This document shows positions 22,449 to 30,930 of a stretch of DNA of 64,000 nucleotides, piece after piece. The first letter of the stretch is position 1. Every line of letters begins with the position of its first letter. The position numbers were made by a program, and so were the translations under genes. The notes under the pieces were generated by a model, which had not been told where the DNA came from, made no database searches, and saw only the letters and a program-made list of their open reading frames with translations. Source of the DNA: Baekduia alba (GTDB lineage Bacteria > Actinomycetota > Thermoleophilia > Solirubrobacterales > Solirubrobacteraceae); assembly GCF_028416635.1 (NCBI RefSeq), contig NZ_CP114013.1:992001-1056000 (forward strand), in the 5' to 3' direction.

Positions 22449-22722
22449 GGACCGTGCTAGGCGGGGAGGTAGCGGTGCCCTGTCGCTCGCAATCCGCTCT
22501 AGCGAGGCCGAATCCCCGATCGAGGGGTGTGGCCAACGGGGTCAGCGCGCCGTGGCGGCGCTGATGGCCCGGGTCCCGCGCGGCGTCGGCTCGTGAACCA
22601 GGTCAGGTCCGGAAGGAAGCAGCCTTAAGCGATCACCGGCGGGCGCAGCGGGAGCTCCCGGGTCGGAGCCGCCCTCCGGCGTAGCGCCCGGGGACCGCAT
22701 CTCGATTTCGGGTGCACGGTCC
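22449..22722 (+). ncRNA. ffs: Signal recognition particle RNA, large (Bacillus-like) type
   Basis: The 5' GGACCGTGC and 3' GCACGGTCC close the molecule. The Alu-domain block near 22461-22511 (GCGGGGAGGTAGCGGTGCCC ... GCAATCCGCTCTAGCGAGG) and the S-domain tetraloop motif at 22598-22623 (CAGGTCCGGAAGGAAGCAG) match the known large bacterial SRP RNA. At about 274 nt it includes helices 1-5 and 8, unlike the ~100-nt 4.5S type. It works with Ffh in membrane targeting. A strong terminator follows. As in Bacillus it lies upstream of dnaX-ebfC-recR, here about 5 kb away. Confidence 0.92.
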
Positions 22723-22735
22723 ACTGACTGCAAGG

Positions 22736-22769
22736 CGAAGGCCCCGCCGGGATCCCGGCGGGGCCTTCG
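22736..22769. terminator. Terminator of SRP RNA and of the convergent MFS gene
   Basis: CGAAGGCCCCGCCGG pairs perfectly with the following CCGGCGGGGCCTTCG around a short loop. It lies 14 bp after the SRP RNA and 26 bp from the leftward MFS stop. Confidence 0.8.
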
Positions 22770-22794
22770 TCGTTCCGGGTGTGTCGCCGGCGGG

Positions 22795-24234
22795 CTACCG
22801 CGCGGCTTCGGCCAGCGCGGCCGCCGGTGCCTCGGCCTCGGCTTCGACGCCGGCGCGCCGCTTGCCCGGGATCAGCAGCGCCAGCAGCGCGCCGACCGCC
22901 AGGACCGCCGCGCCGATCGGCAGCGCCGCCGTCATCCCGTCCACGTAGGCCGCCGGCGACTCGTACCCGCCGTTGGCCGTGAACACCGACGCCAGCACCG
23001 CGACGCCCAGGACGCCGCCCAGCTCGCGGATCGCGTTGGTCGCGCCCGACGCCTGGCCGGCCTCCTCGGGCCGGACCGAGCCCAGCACGCTGTTGGCCGC
23101 CGGCGCGAAGACCAGCGCCATGCCCGTGCCGGCCAGGATGAACGGAACGATGAGCGCCGCGTAGGCGACGGTCGGCGTCGACACCGCGGCCAGCCAGCCG
23201 ATCGCGATCGCCTGCAGCGCCAGCCCGGTGGCCATCAGCGGCCGCGCGCCGATCCGGTCGCTGAGGATGCCGGCGATCGGCGCGACGAACATCGGCATCA
23301 GCGTCCAGGGCAGCACGCGCAGGCCGGACTCCAGCGGCGAGAGCCCCTGCGTCGTCTGGAAGAACTGCGACAGCAGGAAGATCGAGCCGAAGACGCCGAA
23401 GAACATCGCCAGCGACGCGCCGTTGGTGGCGGCGAAGGCGCGGGACTTGAAGAACCGCAGCGGCAGCATCGGTGCCGGCGCCCGGCGCTCCCAGGCCAGG
23501 AAGGCCACCAACAACACGAGGCCGGCGGCGATCGTGCCGACGATCGGCGCCGAGGTCCAGCCCAGCGCCTCACCGCGGACGATGCCGAAGACGACGCCGA
23601 GCAGGCCGAGGCCGGCGAGCCCGATGCCGGGGAGGTCGAGCCGGTCGGCGGGGCCGTGCGACTCGGTCAGGTAGCGCATCGCCAGCGGGACCAGAGCCAG
23701 GCCGATGGGGACGTTCAGCCAGAAGATCCAGTGCCACGAGATGCCGTCGACGACCGCGCCGCCGACGACCGGTCCGAGCGCGACGCCGAGGCCGGAGATC
23801 CCGGACCACGCGCCGATCGCCAGGCCGCGCTTCTCGGTCGGGACCGCCTCGGAGAGCAGCGTCAGCGTGAGCGGCAGGACGATCGCCGCCCCGACGCCCT
23901 GCAGGCCGCGGGCGGCGACGAGCGCGCCGGCCGACGGCGCCAGCGCGGCGGCCGCGCTGGACAGCGTGAACAGCGAGATGCCGATGCTGAACATGCGCTT
24001 GCGCCCGAAGCGGTCGCCGAGCGCCGCGCCGGTGAGCAGCAGGACGGCGAACGCCAAGGTGTAGGCGTTGACCGTCCACTCGAGCGACTCGAGCGACGCG
24101 CCGAGGTCGACGCGGATCGTCGGCAGCGCGGTACTGACGACGAGGTTGTCGAGCGCGGTCATGAACAGCGCGACGCTGACGATCGCGAACGTCCAGCCGG
24201 CGCGCGGCCTGGCGGACGTGGGTGAGAGGGTCAT
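22795..24234 (-). CDS. MFS drug exporter, DHA2 (EmrB/QacA) family
   Basis: 479 aa with about 14 membrane helices. N-terminal FMTALDNLVVSTALPTIRVD is the motif D1 of 14-TM drug/proton antiporters, LTGAALGDRFGRKRMF is motif A, and LGPVVGGAVVDGISWHWIFW is motif C. It exports drugs or lipophilic cations across the inner membrane. It is transcribed leftward, directly after the TetR gene. A TetR-type palindrome (24276-24291) lies between them, 42 bp before the start. Confidence 0.92.
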   Translation of the reverse strand: MTLSPTSARPRAGWTFAIVSVALFMTALDNLVVSTALPTIRVDLGASLESLEWTVNAYTLAFAVLLLTGAALGDRFGRKRMFSIGISLFTLSSAAAALAPSAGALVAARGLQGVGAAIVLPLTLTLLSEAVPTEKRGLAIGAWSGISGLGVALGPVVGGAVVDGISWHWIFWLNVPIGLALVPLAMRYLTESHGPADRLDLPGIGLAGLGLLGVVFGIVRGEALGWTSAPIVGTIAAGLVLLVAFLAWERRAPAPMLPLRFFKSRAFAATNGASLAMFFGVFGSIFLLSQFFQTTQGLSPLESGLRVLPWTLMPMFVAPIAGILSDRIGARPLMATGLALQAIAIGWLAAVSTPTVAYAALIVPFILAGTGMALVFAPAANSVLGSVRPEEAGQASGATNAIRELGGVLGVAVLASVFTANGGYESPAAYVDGMTAALPIGAAVLAVGALLALLIPGKRRAGVEAEAEAPAAALAEAAR

Positions 24235-24275
24235 CGGATGGCCTCCTGGGACCGGGTTGGGGAGGGGTCTGACGG

Positions 24276-24291
24276 GAGTGAGCGCTCACTC
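24276..24291. promoter_or_regulatory. TetR operator before the MFS gene
   Basis: Perfect 16-bp palindrome GAGTGAGCGCTCACTC. It agrees at 13 of 16 positions with the site at the TetR gene's own start (24901-24916), indicating that one repressor controls both genes. Confidence 0.75.
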
Positions 24292-24332
24292 ACTCGACGG
24301 CGAAAAAAAGGGGCCCGCGGCGACGACATGGC

Positions 24333-24890
24333 TCAGCAGACGCGCAGGTTCTGAGCCCAGGTGCCGTGCTCGTCGGTGGCGCCGATGGCGGCCATGACGT
24401 TCAGCAGCATGCCCGTCGCGAAGAAGCGGTGGATGTCGTCGGGCGGCAGGCCGGTCTCGCGCGCGACGAGGTCGTAGAGCGTCGCGAACCAGTCGCGCGA
24501 GGCCTCGGCGACCTCGGGCATCGAGGCGGCCGCCGCGTGCTGGTGGATCTGGGTCATCAGCATGGTGCGGTCCTGCAGCAGCTCGCTGTAGGAGTCGGCC
24601 ATCGCCTCGAGCGGGTCCGTGCCCGCGGCGTGGGCCCGGGCCGCGGCTGACGCGAACGCGTCGTGGATGCGCTCGTTGGAGCGGCGGACGACCGCGAGGA
24701 CCAGGTCGGTCTTGGTGGGGAACAGGCGGAAGAGGTAGGCCTGCGAGATCCCGGCGGCCTTGGCGACCTCGGTGGTCGGCGTGCCGAGGAAGCCCTTCTC
24801 GGCGAAGACCGACATCCCGGCCTCGAGCACGGCCTCGCGCCGCTCTTCGGCGGTGGAGAGGGTGCGCTTGGAGGTGGTGGCGGTCGTCAT
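24333..24890 (-). CDS. TetR-family repressor of the MFS pump
   Basis: 185 aa from ATG 24890, chosen because the longer frame (from 24914) would start inside the operator. HTH at about 15-60: EAVLEAGMSVFAEKGFLGTP followed by VAKAAGISQAYLFRLFPTKT. The rest is an all-helical ligand domain with a Met/His-rich face (LMTQIHQHAAAA) and a terminal Cys. It probably binds GAGTGAGyGC-type sites before itself and before the pump and is released by the pump's substrate. CATACT within the operator is a likely -10, giving a nearly leaderless message. Confidence 0.88.
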   Translation of the reverse strand: MTTATTSKRTLSTAEERREAVLEAGMSVFAEKGFLGTPTTEVAKAAGISQAYLFRLFPTKTDLVLAVVRRSNERIHDAFASAAARAHAAGTDPLEAMADSYSELLQDRTMLMTQIHQHAAAASMPEVAEASRDWFATLYDLVARETGLPPDDIHRFFATGMLLNVMAAIGATDEHGTWAQNLRVC

Positions 24891-24900
24891 CGCGAGGTGT

Positions 24901-24916
24901 GAGTATGCACTCACTC
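24901..24916. promoter_or_regulatory. TetR autoregulatory operator
   Basis: On the minus strand it reads GAGTGAGTGCATACTC, extended by outer GTGTGAGT/ACTCACAC arms (24897-24920). It lies 10 bp upstream of the chosen TetR start and covers the presumed -10 box. Confidence 0.72.
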
Positions 24917-24926
24917 ACACCCGGCG

Positions 24927-26378
24927 TCAAGGGCGGACGAAGAATCCCGTGAGGCCTTCGCCGACGAGCGCGCATCGGCCGCCATCGCCGGCGAGGCGCC
25001 AGTGACGACGGGCCACGCCCTCGGTGGCCTGTGGAGGATTGGGCGGCAGCGTCTTGTCGGCGTCGCTGGGATCGAGGACGAACTGGCGGGCGATGGCCGG
25101 CGAGGCCGGTACGAAGGCCGGCAGGCCGTACCGGCCATCCTCCTGCGCGCTGTGGATCACGGCCGCCCGGCGGTCGGTCCACAGCGCGATCTGCGGCACG
25201 GCGCGCCGGTTCGGCACCCATACGGCGCACGAGGGGTCCGACGGCAGGTGGTCGACGGCCAGGTCGTGCAGCTCGTCCAGGATGTGCGTCTGGGCGATCA
25301 GCGCGCTGCGCGTGTTCTTCAGGCGCGTCACCTGGGACGGGACGAACACCACCATCCCGACGACGGTCAGCGCCGCGAGCGCCATCCATCTTGTACGCCA
25401 TGGGTCGGCGCGCGGGAGCTCGGTCCAGGCGCAGATGCCGGCGGCGGCGAAGATCGCGAGGAGCGTCGCGGGGAACATCAGGTAGCGCGTGAGGATCGAC
25501 AGGCCGGCGGTCGCCAGCAGCGCGAAGGCGATCACGGCCAGGACGCCGGCTGCCGCGGCGAGCTGCACGCCGCGCGTGCGCAGCCGCCACAGCGACAGCA
25601 CGCCGCCGACCGCCGCGCCGAACAGCACCGGCTCGCGCAGGATCTCGCCGAGGCGGCGCGGCATCGCGGTCGGCACGTGCTGAAGGCCGGTCACGCGCCC
25701 GAGGTCCTCGGCCGTCGACCGCGTCCCCGTCAGCGAGTGCAGCGGGTCGCCCGTGATCGCGAGGTCGCTCAGCGCCCACAGCACCGGCGCGCCGACGACC
25801 AACCCGACGTGCACCGGGCGCAGCGCACCCCCGCGCCACAGCCACCACGCGTAGACGACCGCGAACAGCCACGCCTCCGGCCGCAGGAGCCCGGCCAGGG
25901 CCATCAACATCAGCGGAGCGGTCCCGGCGCGCGGCCTGCGCGTCTCGATCAGCAACGCCCCCAACAACAGGCAGATGTAGGGGATGTCGACGTACGCGCG
26001 GACGCCGTAGCTCAGGATCGGCTCGCGGGTCAGGACGATGGCCGCGGCCACGACGCCGGTCGCCGGCGTGAACCACGCCGCGCCCAGCGCGTAGACCAAC
26101 CACCCCAACACGCCCAGGGCCAGGAAGGCCAGGACGATGAACAGGCCTTCGAGGAAGCCGGTCCCGAAGAGCGCGCCGACCGCGGCGACCGCCGTGGCCA
26201 GCGGATGCGGCGTCGGCGCGAACGCGACGTCGTAGTCCGGCGTCCGGCCGTGGACGATGTCGTTGCCCCACAGCAGCGCGTACTCGGTGTCGTAGTTGAC
26301 GAACCGCGCGGGCGCGCAAGCGAGCGCCACGATCGCCCCGAGGACGACCGCGACCGCGATGGGGACCGCCCTTCTCAG
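24927..26378 (-). CDS. Multi-pass membrane glycosyltransferase-like protein
   Basis: About 483 aa with roughly ten membrane helices. Near the N-terminus ARFVNYDTEYALLWGNDIVH followed by GRTPDYDVAFAPTPHPLA resembles the first periplasmic loop of GT-C (ArnT/PMT-like) enzymes, which use polyprenyl-phosphate sugars. A soluble C-terminal region (about 380-480) contains CAVWVPNRRAVPQIALWTDR. No ATG or GTG precedes the first helix: a CTG at 26378 overlaps the M20 stop as CTGA, and the first GTG (26330) would cut into the helix. The start is therefore uncertain. Confidence 0.65.
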   Translation of the reverse strand: MRRAVPIAVAVVLGAIVALACAPARFVNYDTEYALLWGNDIVHGRTPDYDVAFAPTPHPLATAVAAVGALFGTGFLEGLFIVLAFLALGVLGWLVYALGAAWFTPATGVVAAAIVLTREPILSYGVRAYVDIPYICLLLGALLIETRRPRAGTAPLMLMALAGLLRPEAWLFAVVYAWWLWRGGALRPVHVGLVVGAPVLWALSDLAITGDPLHSLTGTRSTAEDLGRVTGLQHVPTAMPRRLGEILREPVLFGAAVGGVLSLWRLRTRGVQLAAAAGVLAVIAFALLATAGLSILTRYLMFPATLLAIFAAAGICAWTELPRADPWRTRWMALAALTVVGMVVFVPSQVTRLKNTRSALIAQTHILDELHDLAVDHLPSDPSCAVWVPNRRAVPQIALWTDRRAAVIHSAQEDGRYGLPAFVPASPAIARQFVLDPSDADKTLPPNPPQATEGVARRHWRLAGDGGRCALVGEGLTGFFVRP

Positions 26379-27703
26379 GGCTTCAGCCCTGCCAGGCCGG
26401 TCAGCAGCTCGCGCGCGCTCTTGTACCCCAGCTCGAGGCCGCGCACGGAGAACGACTCGTTGGGCGCGTGGAACGGGTCGTCGGGCAGGACGAAGCCGGT
26501 GACGATCGTCGGGATGCCCTTCTCGCTCAGGTCGGCGACGAACGGGATCGCGCCGCCGGTGCGCGTGAACGCGGGCGCGACGCCGACCGCGCGCTCGATC
26601 GCGGCGCCCGCGATCTGCAACGCCGGCGAGTCGGCCGGGAAGTGCGCGGGCGGCGCCGCGTGGCGCGAGACGATCGTCATCTCGGCGCCGGCGGGCAGCG
26701 CCTCGCGGATCAGGCGCTCGAGCTCGGCGCCCATCGCGTCGACGTCCTGGCCGGGGGCGACGCGGATCGAGACGGTCGCGCGCGCGACCGCCGGGATCAC
26801 CGTGCGGGTGTCGCCGGCGACGATCTGGTCGACGTCGACGGCGGTGTCCGAGCCGTTGCGCTCGACGTACTCGGCGCCGGCGCCGGGGTAGGCCTCGCGC
26901 GCGCCCGCGGCCGCGAGTGCCTCGTCGCCGCCGGGCAGGCCGGCCCACGACGCGCGCTCCTCGTCCGACGGCGGCACGATCCCGACGCGTAGCTCCTCGC
27001 GCGCGCGACCGTCGGGGCCGGGGATGACGGCGGCCAGGCCCTGGTGCAGGGCGTGCAGGGCGTTGAGCGCGGTGCCGCCGTACATGCCGGAGTGCAGGTC
27101 GCGCTGCGCGGCGCGGACGTCGAAGGTCATCAGGTAGACGCCGCGCAGGCCGACGGTGATCGCCGGGCGGTCGGGGCCGACCATGCCGCTGTCGTAGACG
27201 ATCGCAGCGTCGGCGCCGCGGGGGTCGTCCTTCAGCCATTGGGAGATCGATTCGCCGCCGGCCTCCTCCTCGCCCTCGACCGCGACGCGGACGTTGACCG
27301 GGAGGGCGCCCTCGGCGGCCAGGTCGCAGGCGGCGGCCAGCAGCGGCAGGAAGTTGCCCTTGTCGTCGGCCGCGCCGCGCGCGTAGATGCGCCCGTCGCG
27401 GATCTCAGGCTCGAACGGCGGCGAGGTCCAGAGGTCCAGCGGCTCGGCGCCCTGGACGTCGTAGTGGCCGTAGATCAGGACGGTCGGAACGTTCTCGGCG
27501 TCGGCGGACGCGCGCAGCTCGCCGACGACCAGCGGGTTGCCGCCCTCGCGCACGGTCAGCAGCTCGACCTCGCCGCCCGCGGCGCGGACCTTGGCCGCCG
27601 CCCATTCCGCGGCCCGCGCGATCTCCGCAGGATCGCCGCCGCCCGTGGAGATGCTCGGGATGCGCAGCCAGTCGAAGAGCTCGTCGAGGAGGGTGTCGGC
27701 CAT
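26375..27703 (-). CDS. M20-family dipeptidase
   Basis: 442 aa from ATG 27703. Metal-binding residues in family order: IYGHYDVQ (H80, D82), ARGAADDKG (D113), catalytic EGEEEAGG (E144-E146), and DPFHAPNE with the last His near 420. The insertion domain (about 190-300, RDLHSGMYGGTALNALH) is the dimerisation lid with its conserved His. It hydrolyses dipeptides or N-acyl amino acids in the cytosol using two Zn ions. Its stop overlaps the start of the membrane protein downstream. Confidence 0.92.
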   Translation of the reverse strand: MADTLLDELFDWLRIPSISTGGGDPAEIARAAEWAAAKVRAAGGEVELLTVREGGNPLVVGELRASADAENVPTVLIYGHYDVQGAEPLDLWTSPPFEPEIRDGRIYARGAADDKGNFLPLLAAACDLAAEGALPVNVRVAVEGEEEAGGESISQWLKDDPRGADAAIVYDSGMVGPDRPAITVGLRGVYLMTFDVRAAQRDLHSGMYGGTALNALHALHQGLAAVIPGPDGRAREELRVGIVPPSDEERASWAGLPGGDEALAAAGAREAYPGAGAEYVERNGSDTAVDVDQIVAGDTRTVIPAVARATVSIRVAPGQDVDAMGAELERLIREALPAGAEMTIVSRHAAPPAHFPADSPALQIAGAAIERAVGVAPAFTRTGGAIPFVADLSEKGIPTIVTGFVLPDDPFHAPNESFSVRGLELGYKSARELLTGLAGLKP

Positions 27704-27817
27704 GCGGGACACCCTACGCGGGCGCACGTCGGCAAGACCGCGCGCCGGGCGCTCGTTTTGCTTGCGGGTGCTCGCCTGGCGGCTCGGACACCGCCGCTGG
27801 GGCAACCCCTAAGCTAG

Positions 27818-29611
27818 GTGCACGTGCCTGCCGGACCTTCGCTCTACCGCCGCCATCGCCCGCGGACGTTCGCCGACGTCATCGGCCAGGAGCACGTCGT
27901 GCGCACGCTCCGCCACGCCATCGAGCGCGGGCAGGTGCACCACGCCTACCTGTTCGTCGGCTCGCGCGGGACGGGCAAGACGTCGATGGCCAAGATGCTC
28001 GCGGCGTGCCTGAACTGCGTCAACGGGCCGACCACCGAGCCGTGCGGCACCTGCGAGTCGTGCGTGTCGATCGCGTCCGCGACGTCGATGGACGTCATCG
28101 AGATGGACGCCGCGTCCAACAACTCGGTCGACGACATCCGCGAGCTGCGCGACTCCGTCCAGTACGCCCCGGTCACCGGCCGGTACAAGGTGTACATCTT
28201 GGACGAGGCGCACATGCTGTCCACGGCGGCGTGGAACGCGTTCCTGAAGACCTTGGAGGAGCCGCCGCCGTCGACGATCTTCGTCCTCGCGACGACCGAG
28301 GCGCACAAGGTGATGGACACGGTCGTCGACCGCTGCCATCGCTTCGACTTCCGCCGCCCGACGGTCGAGCAGCTCGCGACGGTCGTGGACCGCGTCGCGG
28401 GCAAGGAGTCGATCGAGATCGCGCCCGAGGCGGTCGCGCTGGTCGCGCGCAACGCGACGGGCTCGTACCGCGACGCCCTCGGGACGCTCGAGCAGCTCGT
28501 GACCTACTCCGGGTCGTCGATCGCGACCGAGGACGTGCTGGCGGTGCTCGGCGTCGCCGACGACGACCTGCTGTTCGGGGCGTTGGACGCCGTGGGCGCG
28601 CGTGACGCGCGAGCGGCCTGGCAGGTCGCGGCGCGGCTGGCCGACTCCGGCCGCGACGCCGCACAGTTCCTGCGCGACCTCGAAGCGCACACGCGTGACG
28701 TGCTGGTCGTCCAGACGCTCGGCGAGGTCCCGTCGCAGCTGGCGATGACCACCGAGCGCGACGCTCGGCTGGCCGATCAGGCACGGCGCCTGACGGGCGC
28801 CGACTCGGTCCGGATGCTCGACCTGCTCGCCGCCGGGATGCGCCTGGCCAAGGACGGGGCCGACGCGCAGACGCAGCTCGAAGTGGCGCTGGTGAAGGCG
28901 GCGGCGCCGGAGGTCGACCCGTCGACGCGCGCGCTGCTGGCGCGGCTGGAGCGGATGGAGGCGGCCGCCGCCCCGACGCCCGCGCCGGCCGTTGCCGCTC
29001 CGACGCCCGCGCCGGCCGTTGCCGCTTCGCCGCCGGCCGCCGCCGCGCCGCCCGCTCCTGCGCCCGCCGGGTCCGCTCCGCCGCCGCCGCCCGCTCCCGG
29101 GTCCGCGCCGCCGCCGCCCGCCGAGCCGGTCGCCTCCGCTCCGCCGCCGGCCGCCGCGCCCGAGCCCGCGCCGCAGCCTGCGGCCGTCGCCGTCGTCGCC
29201 GTCGCCGTCGCCGAGCCGGTCGCGCCGCTCGGCGAGCTCGATCTCGCGATGGTCCAGGAGCTCTGGCCCGCGGTGCTGCAGAACGTCGCCGAGGGCAATC
29301 AGCTCCTGGCCGGCTGCCTCGCCGAGGCCCGGCCGGTCTCGGTGAGCGGCCGCGACGTCACGCTCGCGTTCACGCCGGCGTGCAGCTTCCAGAAGCGCAA
29401 GGCGGAGGATCCCGCCGCGCGCCAGCAGTTGACGACCGCGTTCAAGGAGCTCACCGGCATCGCGCCGCGGCTGGTCTTCGAGACGCGCGAGCCCGAAGAG
29501 CTCGGCGCGGAGCCCGAGGCCATCAGCGAGGATGACTTCATCGCCCGTCTCCGGGCAGAATTCGACGCCGTCGACCACGAGCCCGACCACGAAGAGCAGG
29601 AGCAGGCCTGA
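27818..29611 (+). CDS. dnaX: DNA polymerase III subunits gamma/tau
   Basis: 597 aa. Walker A VGSRGTGKTS (48-56), zinc ligands C67, C76, C79, C82, Walker B LDEAHML (about 128-134), SRC-type sensor region and clamp-loader lid domain to about 370. A long Pro/Ala linker (about 385-470) leads to the tau-like C-terminus (LWPAVLQNVAEGNQLLAGCL), which contacts DnaB and Pol III. Start may be GTG 27818 or GTG 27824, both just behind a TAAGCT box. It overlaps ebfC by TGATG. I see no slippery heptamer for a short gamma form. Confidence 0.95.
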   Translation: MHVPAGPSLYRRHRPRTFADVIGQEHVVRTLRHAIERGQVHHAYLFVGSRGTGKTSMAKMLAACLNCVNGPTTEPCGTCESCVSIASATSMDVIEMDAASNNSVDDIRELRDSVQYAPVTGRYKVYILDEAHMLSTAAWNAFLKTLEEPPPSTIFVLATTEAHKVMDTVVDRCHRFDFRRPTVEQLATVVDRVAGKESIEIAPEAVALVARNATGSYRDALGTLEQLVTYSGSSIATEDVLAVLGVADDDLLFGALDAVGARDARAAWQVAARLADSGRDAAQFLRDLEAHTRDVLVVQTLGEVPSQLAMTTERDARLADQARRLTGADSVRMLDLLAAGMRLAKDGADAQTQLEVALVKAAAPEVDPSTRALLARLERMEAAAAPTPAPAVAAPTPAPAVAASPPAAAAPPAPAPAGSAPPPPPAPGSAPPPPAEPVASAPPPAAAPEPAPQPAAVAVVAVAVAEPVAPLGELDLAMVQELWPAVLQNVAEGNQLLAGCLAEARPVSVSGRDVTLAFTPACSFQKRKAEDPAARQQLTTAFKELTGIAPRLVFETREPEELGAEPEAISEDDFIARLRAEFDAVDHEPDHEEQEQA

Positions 29612-30066
29612 TGCCGCAGCCCAACATCCAGAACATGCTCAAGCAGGCGCAGGAGGTCATGGCCGCGCAGCAGGAGGCGCAGGACGCCCTCAAGGAGCAG
29701 AAGGTCGAGTCGTCCGCGGGCGGCGGCATGGTCAAGGTCGTCGTGTCCGGCGACCTCAAGCTGGAGTCGCTGACGATCGACCCCGACGCCGTCGATCCCG
29801 AAGACGTCGAGATGCTCCAGGACCTCGTCCTGGCCGCGACCAACGAGGCGCTGCGCCAGGCCGTCGAGCTCCAGGAGAAGGCGATGCAGGCGGCCTCGGG
29901 CCCCGGCGGCTTCGACCCGATGCAGGCGCTCGAAGGCCTCGGCCTCGGCGACGCGCTGGGCGGCCTCGGCGGCGGCGGCGCGGCTGGCGGCCTGCCGGCT
30001 GGCGGCGGCGGGGCTCCGGGCATGAACCGCGCGGCGCGGCGCGCCGCGGCGAAGAAGAACCGATAG
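29611..30066 (+). CDS. ebfC: YbaB/EbfC nucleoid-associated protein
   Basis: 151 aa. Typical start (MPQPNIQNMLKQAQEVMAAQ), strand region with VKVVVSGDLKLESLTIDPDA, helix LQDLVLAATNEALRQAVELQ. The C-terminus carries a Gly-rich tail and ends in a basic patch, longer than the usual ~110 residues. It binds DNA as a dimer and is nearly always encoded between dnaX and recR, as here. Confidence 0.92.
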   Translation: MPQPNIQNMLKQAQEVMAAQQEAQDALKEQKVESSAGGGMVKVVVSGDLKLESLTIDPDAVDPEDVEMLQDLVLAATNEALRQAVELQEKAMQAASGPGGFDPMQALEGLGLGDALGGLGGGGAAGGLPAGGGGAPGMNRAARRAAAKKNR

Positions 30067-30069
30067 CGC

Positions 30070-30672
30070 TTGTTCGCCCCGCCCGTCCAGCGCCTGGTCA
30101 CCGAGCTGGGCAAGCTCCCCGGCATCGGCCAGCGCACGGCGCAGCGGCTCGCGTTCCACCTCCTGCGGGTCGATCCGGAGGACGCCAACGCGCTCGCCGA
30201 CGCGATCCGCGAGGTCAAGGAGAAGATCCGGCCCTGCGAGATCTGCTTCAACCTGGCCGACGAGGCGCGCTGCCGGATCTGCCAGGACGAGCGCCGCGAC
30301 GGCGCCATCATCTGCGTCGTCGAGGAGCCGGGCGACATCATCCCGATCGAGCGCACCCACGAGTTCCGCGGCCTGTACCACGTGCTCGGCGGCGCGCTGT
30401 CGCCGATCGACGGCGTGGACCCCGAAGACCTGAAGGTGGCCGAGCTCTACCGGCGCGTCGAGGCCGGCGAGGTCCGCGAGGTCGTCATCGCCACCAACCC
30501 GACGACGACCGGCGAGGCGACCGCGCACCACATCGCCGCCGCGCTGCGCGAGCGCACGCCCGACGTCGCCGTCACCCGCCTCGCCTCCGGCCTGCCGGTC
30601 GGCGGCGACCTCGAGTACGCCGACGAGGTCACGCTCGGCCGCGCGTTCTCAGGTCGCCGCGAGATCGCCTGA
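30070..30672 (+). CDS. recR: Recombination protein RecR
   Basis: 200 aa from TTG 30070. HhH region with LGKLPGIGQRTAQRLAFHLL (about 14-33), C4 zinc finger C56-x2-C59 / C68-x2-C71, then the Toprim domain with CVVEEPGDIIPIERTHEFRG and Walker-B-like C-terminus GGDLEYADEVTLGRAF. With RecF/RecO it loads RecA at gaps. Rare TTG start with 3 bp after ebfC suggests coupling. Followed by a strong bidirectional hairpin. Confidence 0.95.
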   Translation: MFAPPVQRLVTELGKLPGIGQRTAQRLAFHLLRVDPEDANALADAIREVKEKIRPCEICFNLADEARCRICQDERRDGAIICVVEEPGDIIPIERTHEFRGLYHVLGGALSPIDGVDPEDLKVAELYRRVEAGEVREVVIATNPTTTGEATAHHIAAALRERTPDVAVTRLASGLPVGGDLEYADEVTLGRAFSGRREIA

Positions 30673-30720
30673 GCGTCGTTCTGCGGCCCGGATCGGCGAG
30701 GCGGCCCGCAGAACGACGCT
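30672..30720. terminator. 15-bp perfect inverted repeat after recR
   Basis: AGCGTCGTTCTGCGG (30672-30686) pairs with CCGCAGAACGACGCT (30706-30720) across a 19-nt loop. It ends the dnaX-ebfC-recR operon and faces the 3' end of the VOC remnant. Confidence 0.75.
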
Positions 30721-30930
30721 CTAGAACAGCTCCGCGCCCATCACGTAGGCCATCCGCTCGGCCCACTCCGGGTCGGCCCAGCGGCGGGCGAGCTCTTCGG
30801 CCTCGACCTCCTCGACGCGTTCCTGGAGCCACCAGACGTTGCCCAGCGGGTCGCGGATGCGGCCGATGCGATCGCCGAAGGCCAGGTGGGTCGGCGTCGT
30901 GACCGAGGTGCCTTCGTCATCAACCGCCTG
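30721..30930 (-). pseudogene. 3' remnant of a VOC-family (PhnB/glyoxalase-like) gene
   Basis: The leftward frame reads AVDDEGTSVTTPTHLAFGDR, then IGRIRDPLGNVWWLQERVEE, ending at TAG 30721. GDRxGxxRDPxGNxW is the C-terminal half of VOC proteins of the PhnB type, with the metal-ligand Glu in QERVE. The N-terminal ~80 residues are missing: upstream, at about 30910-30940, the sequence changes to another gene's interior. No start codon suits a complete protein. Confidence 0.7.

Noticed and set aside
24891-24914. Upstream ATG (24914) as start of the TetR gene
   Set aside because: It would place the first codons inside the palindromic operator and presumed -10 box; ATG 24890 is the better start.
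29000-29220. Programmed frameshift producing a short gamma form of DnaX
   Set aside because: The linker is Pro/Ala-rich, but I see no A-rich slippery heptamer followed by a structured element, so there is no basis for the claim.
30672-30720. The inverted repeat after recR as another MITE
   Set aside because: It is only 49 bp, has no CTAG or other direct duplication on both sides, and forms a simple 15-bp stem, which fits a terminator.
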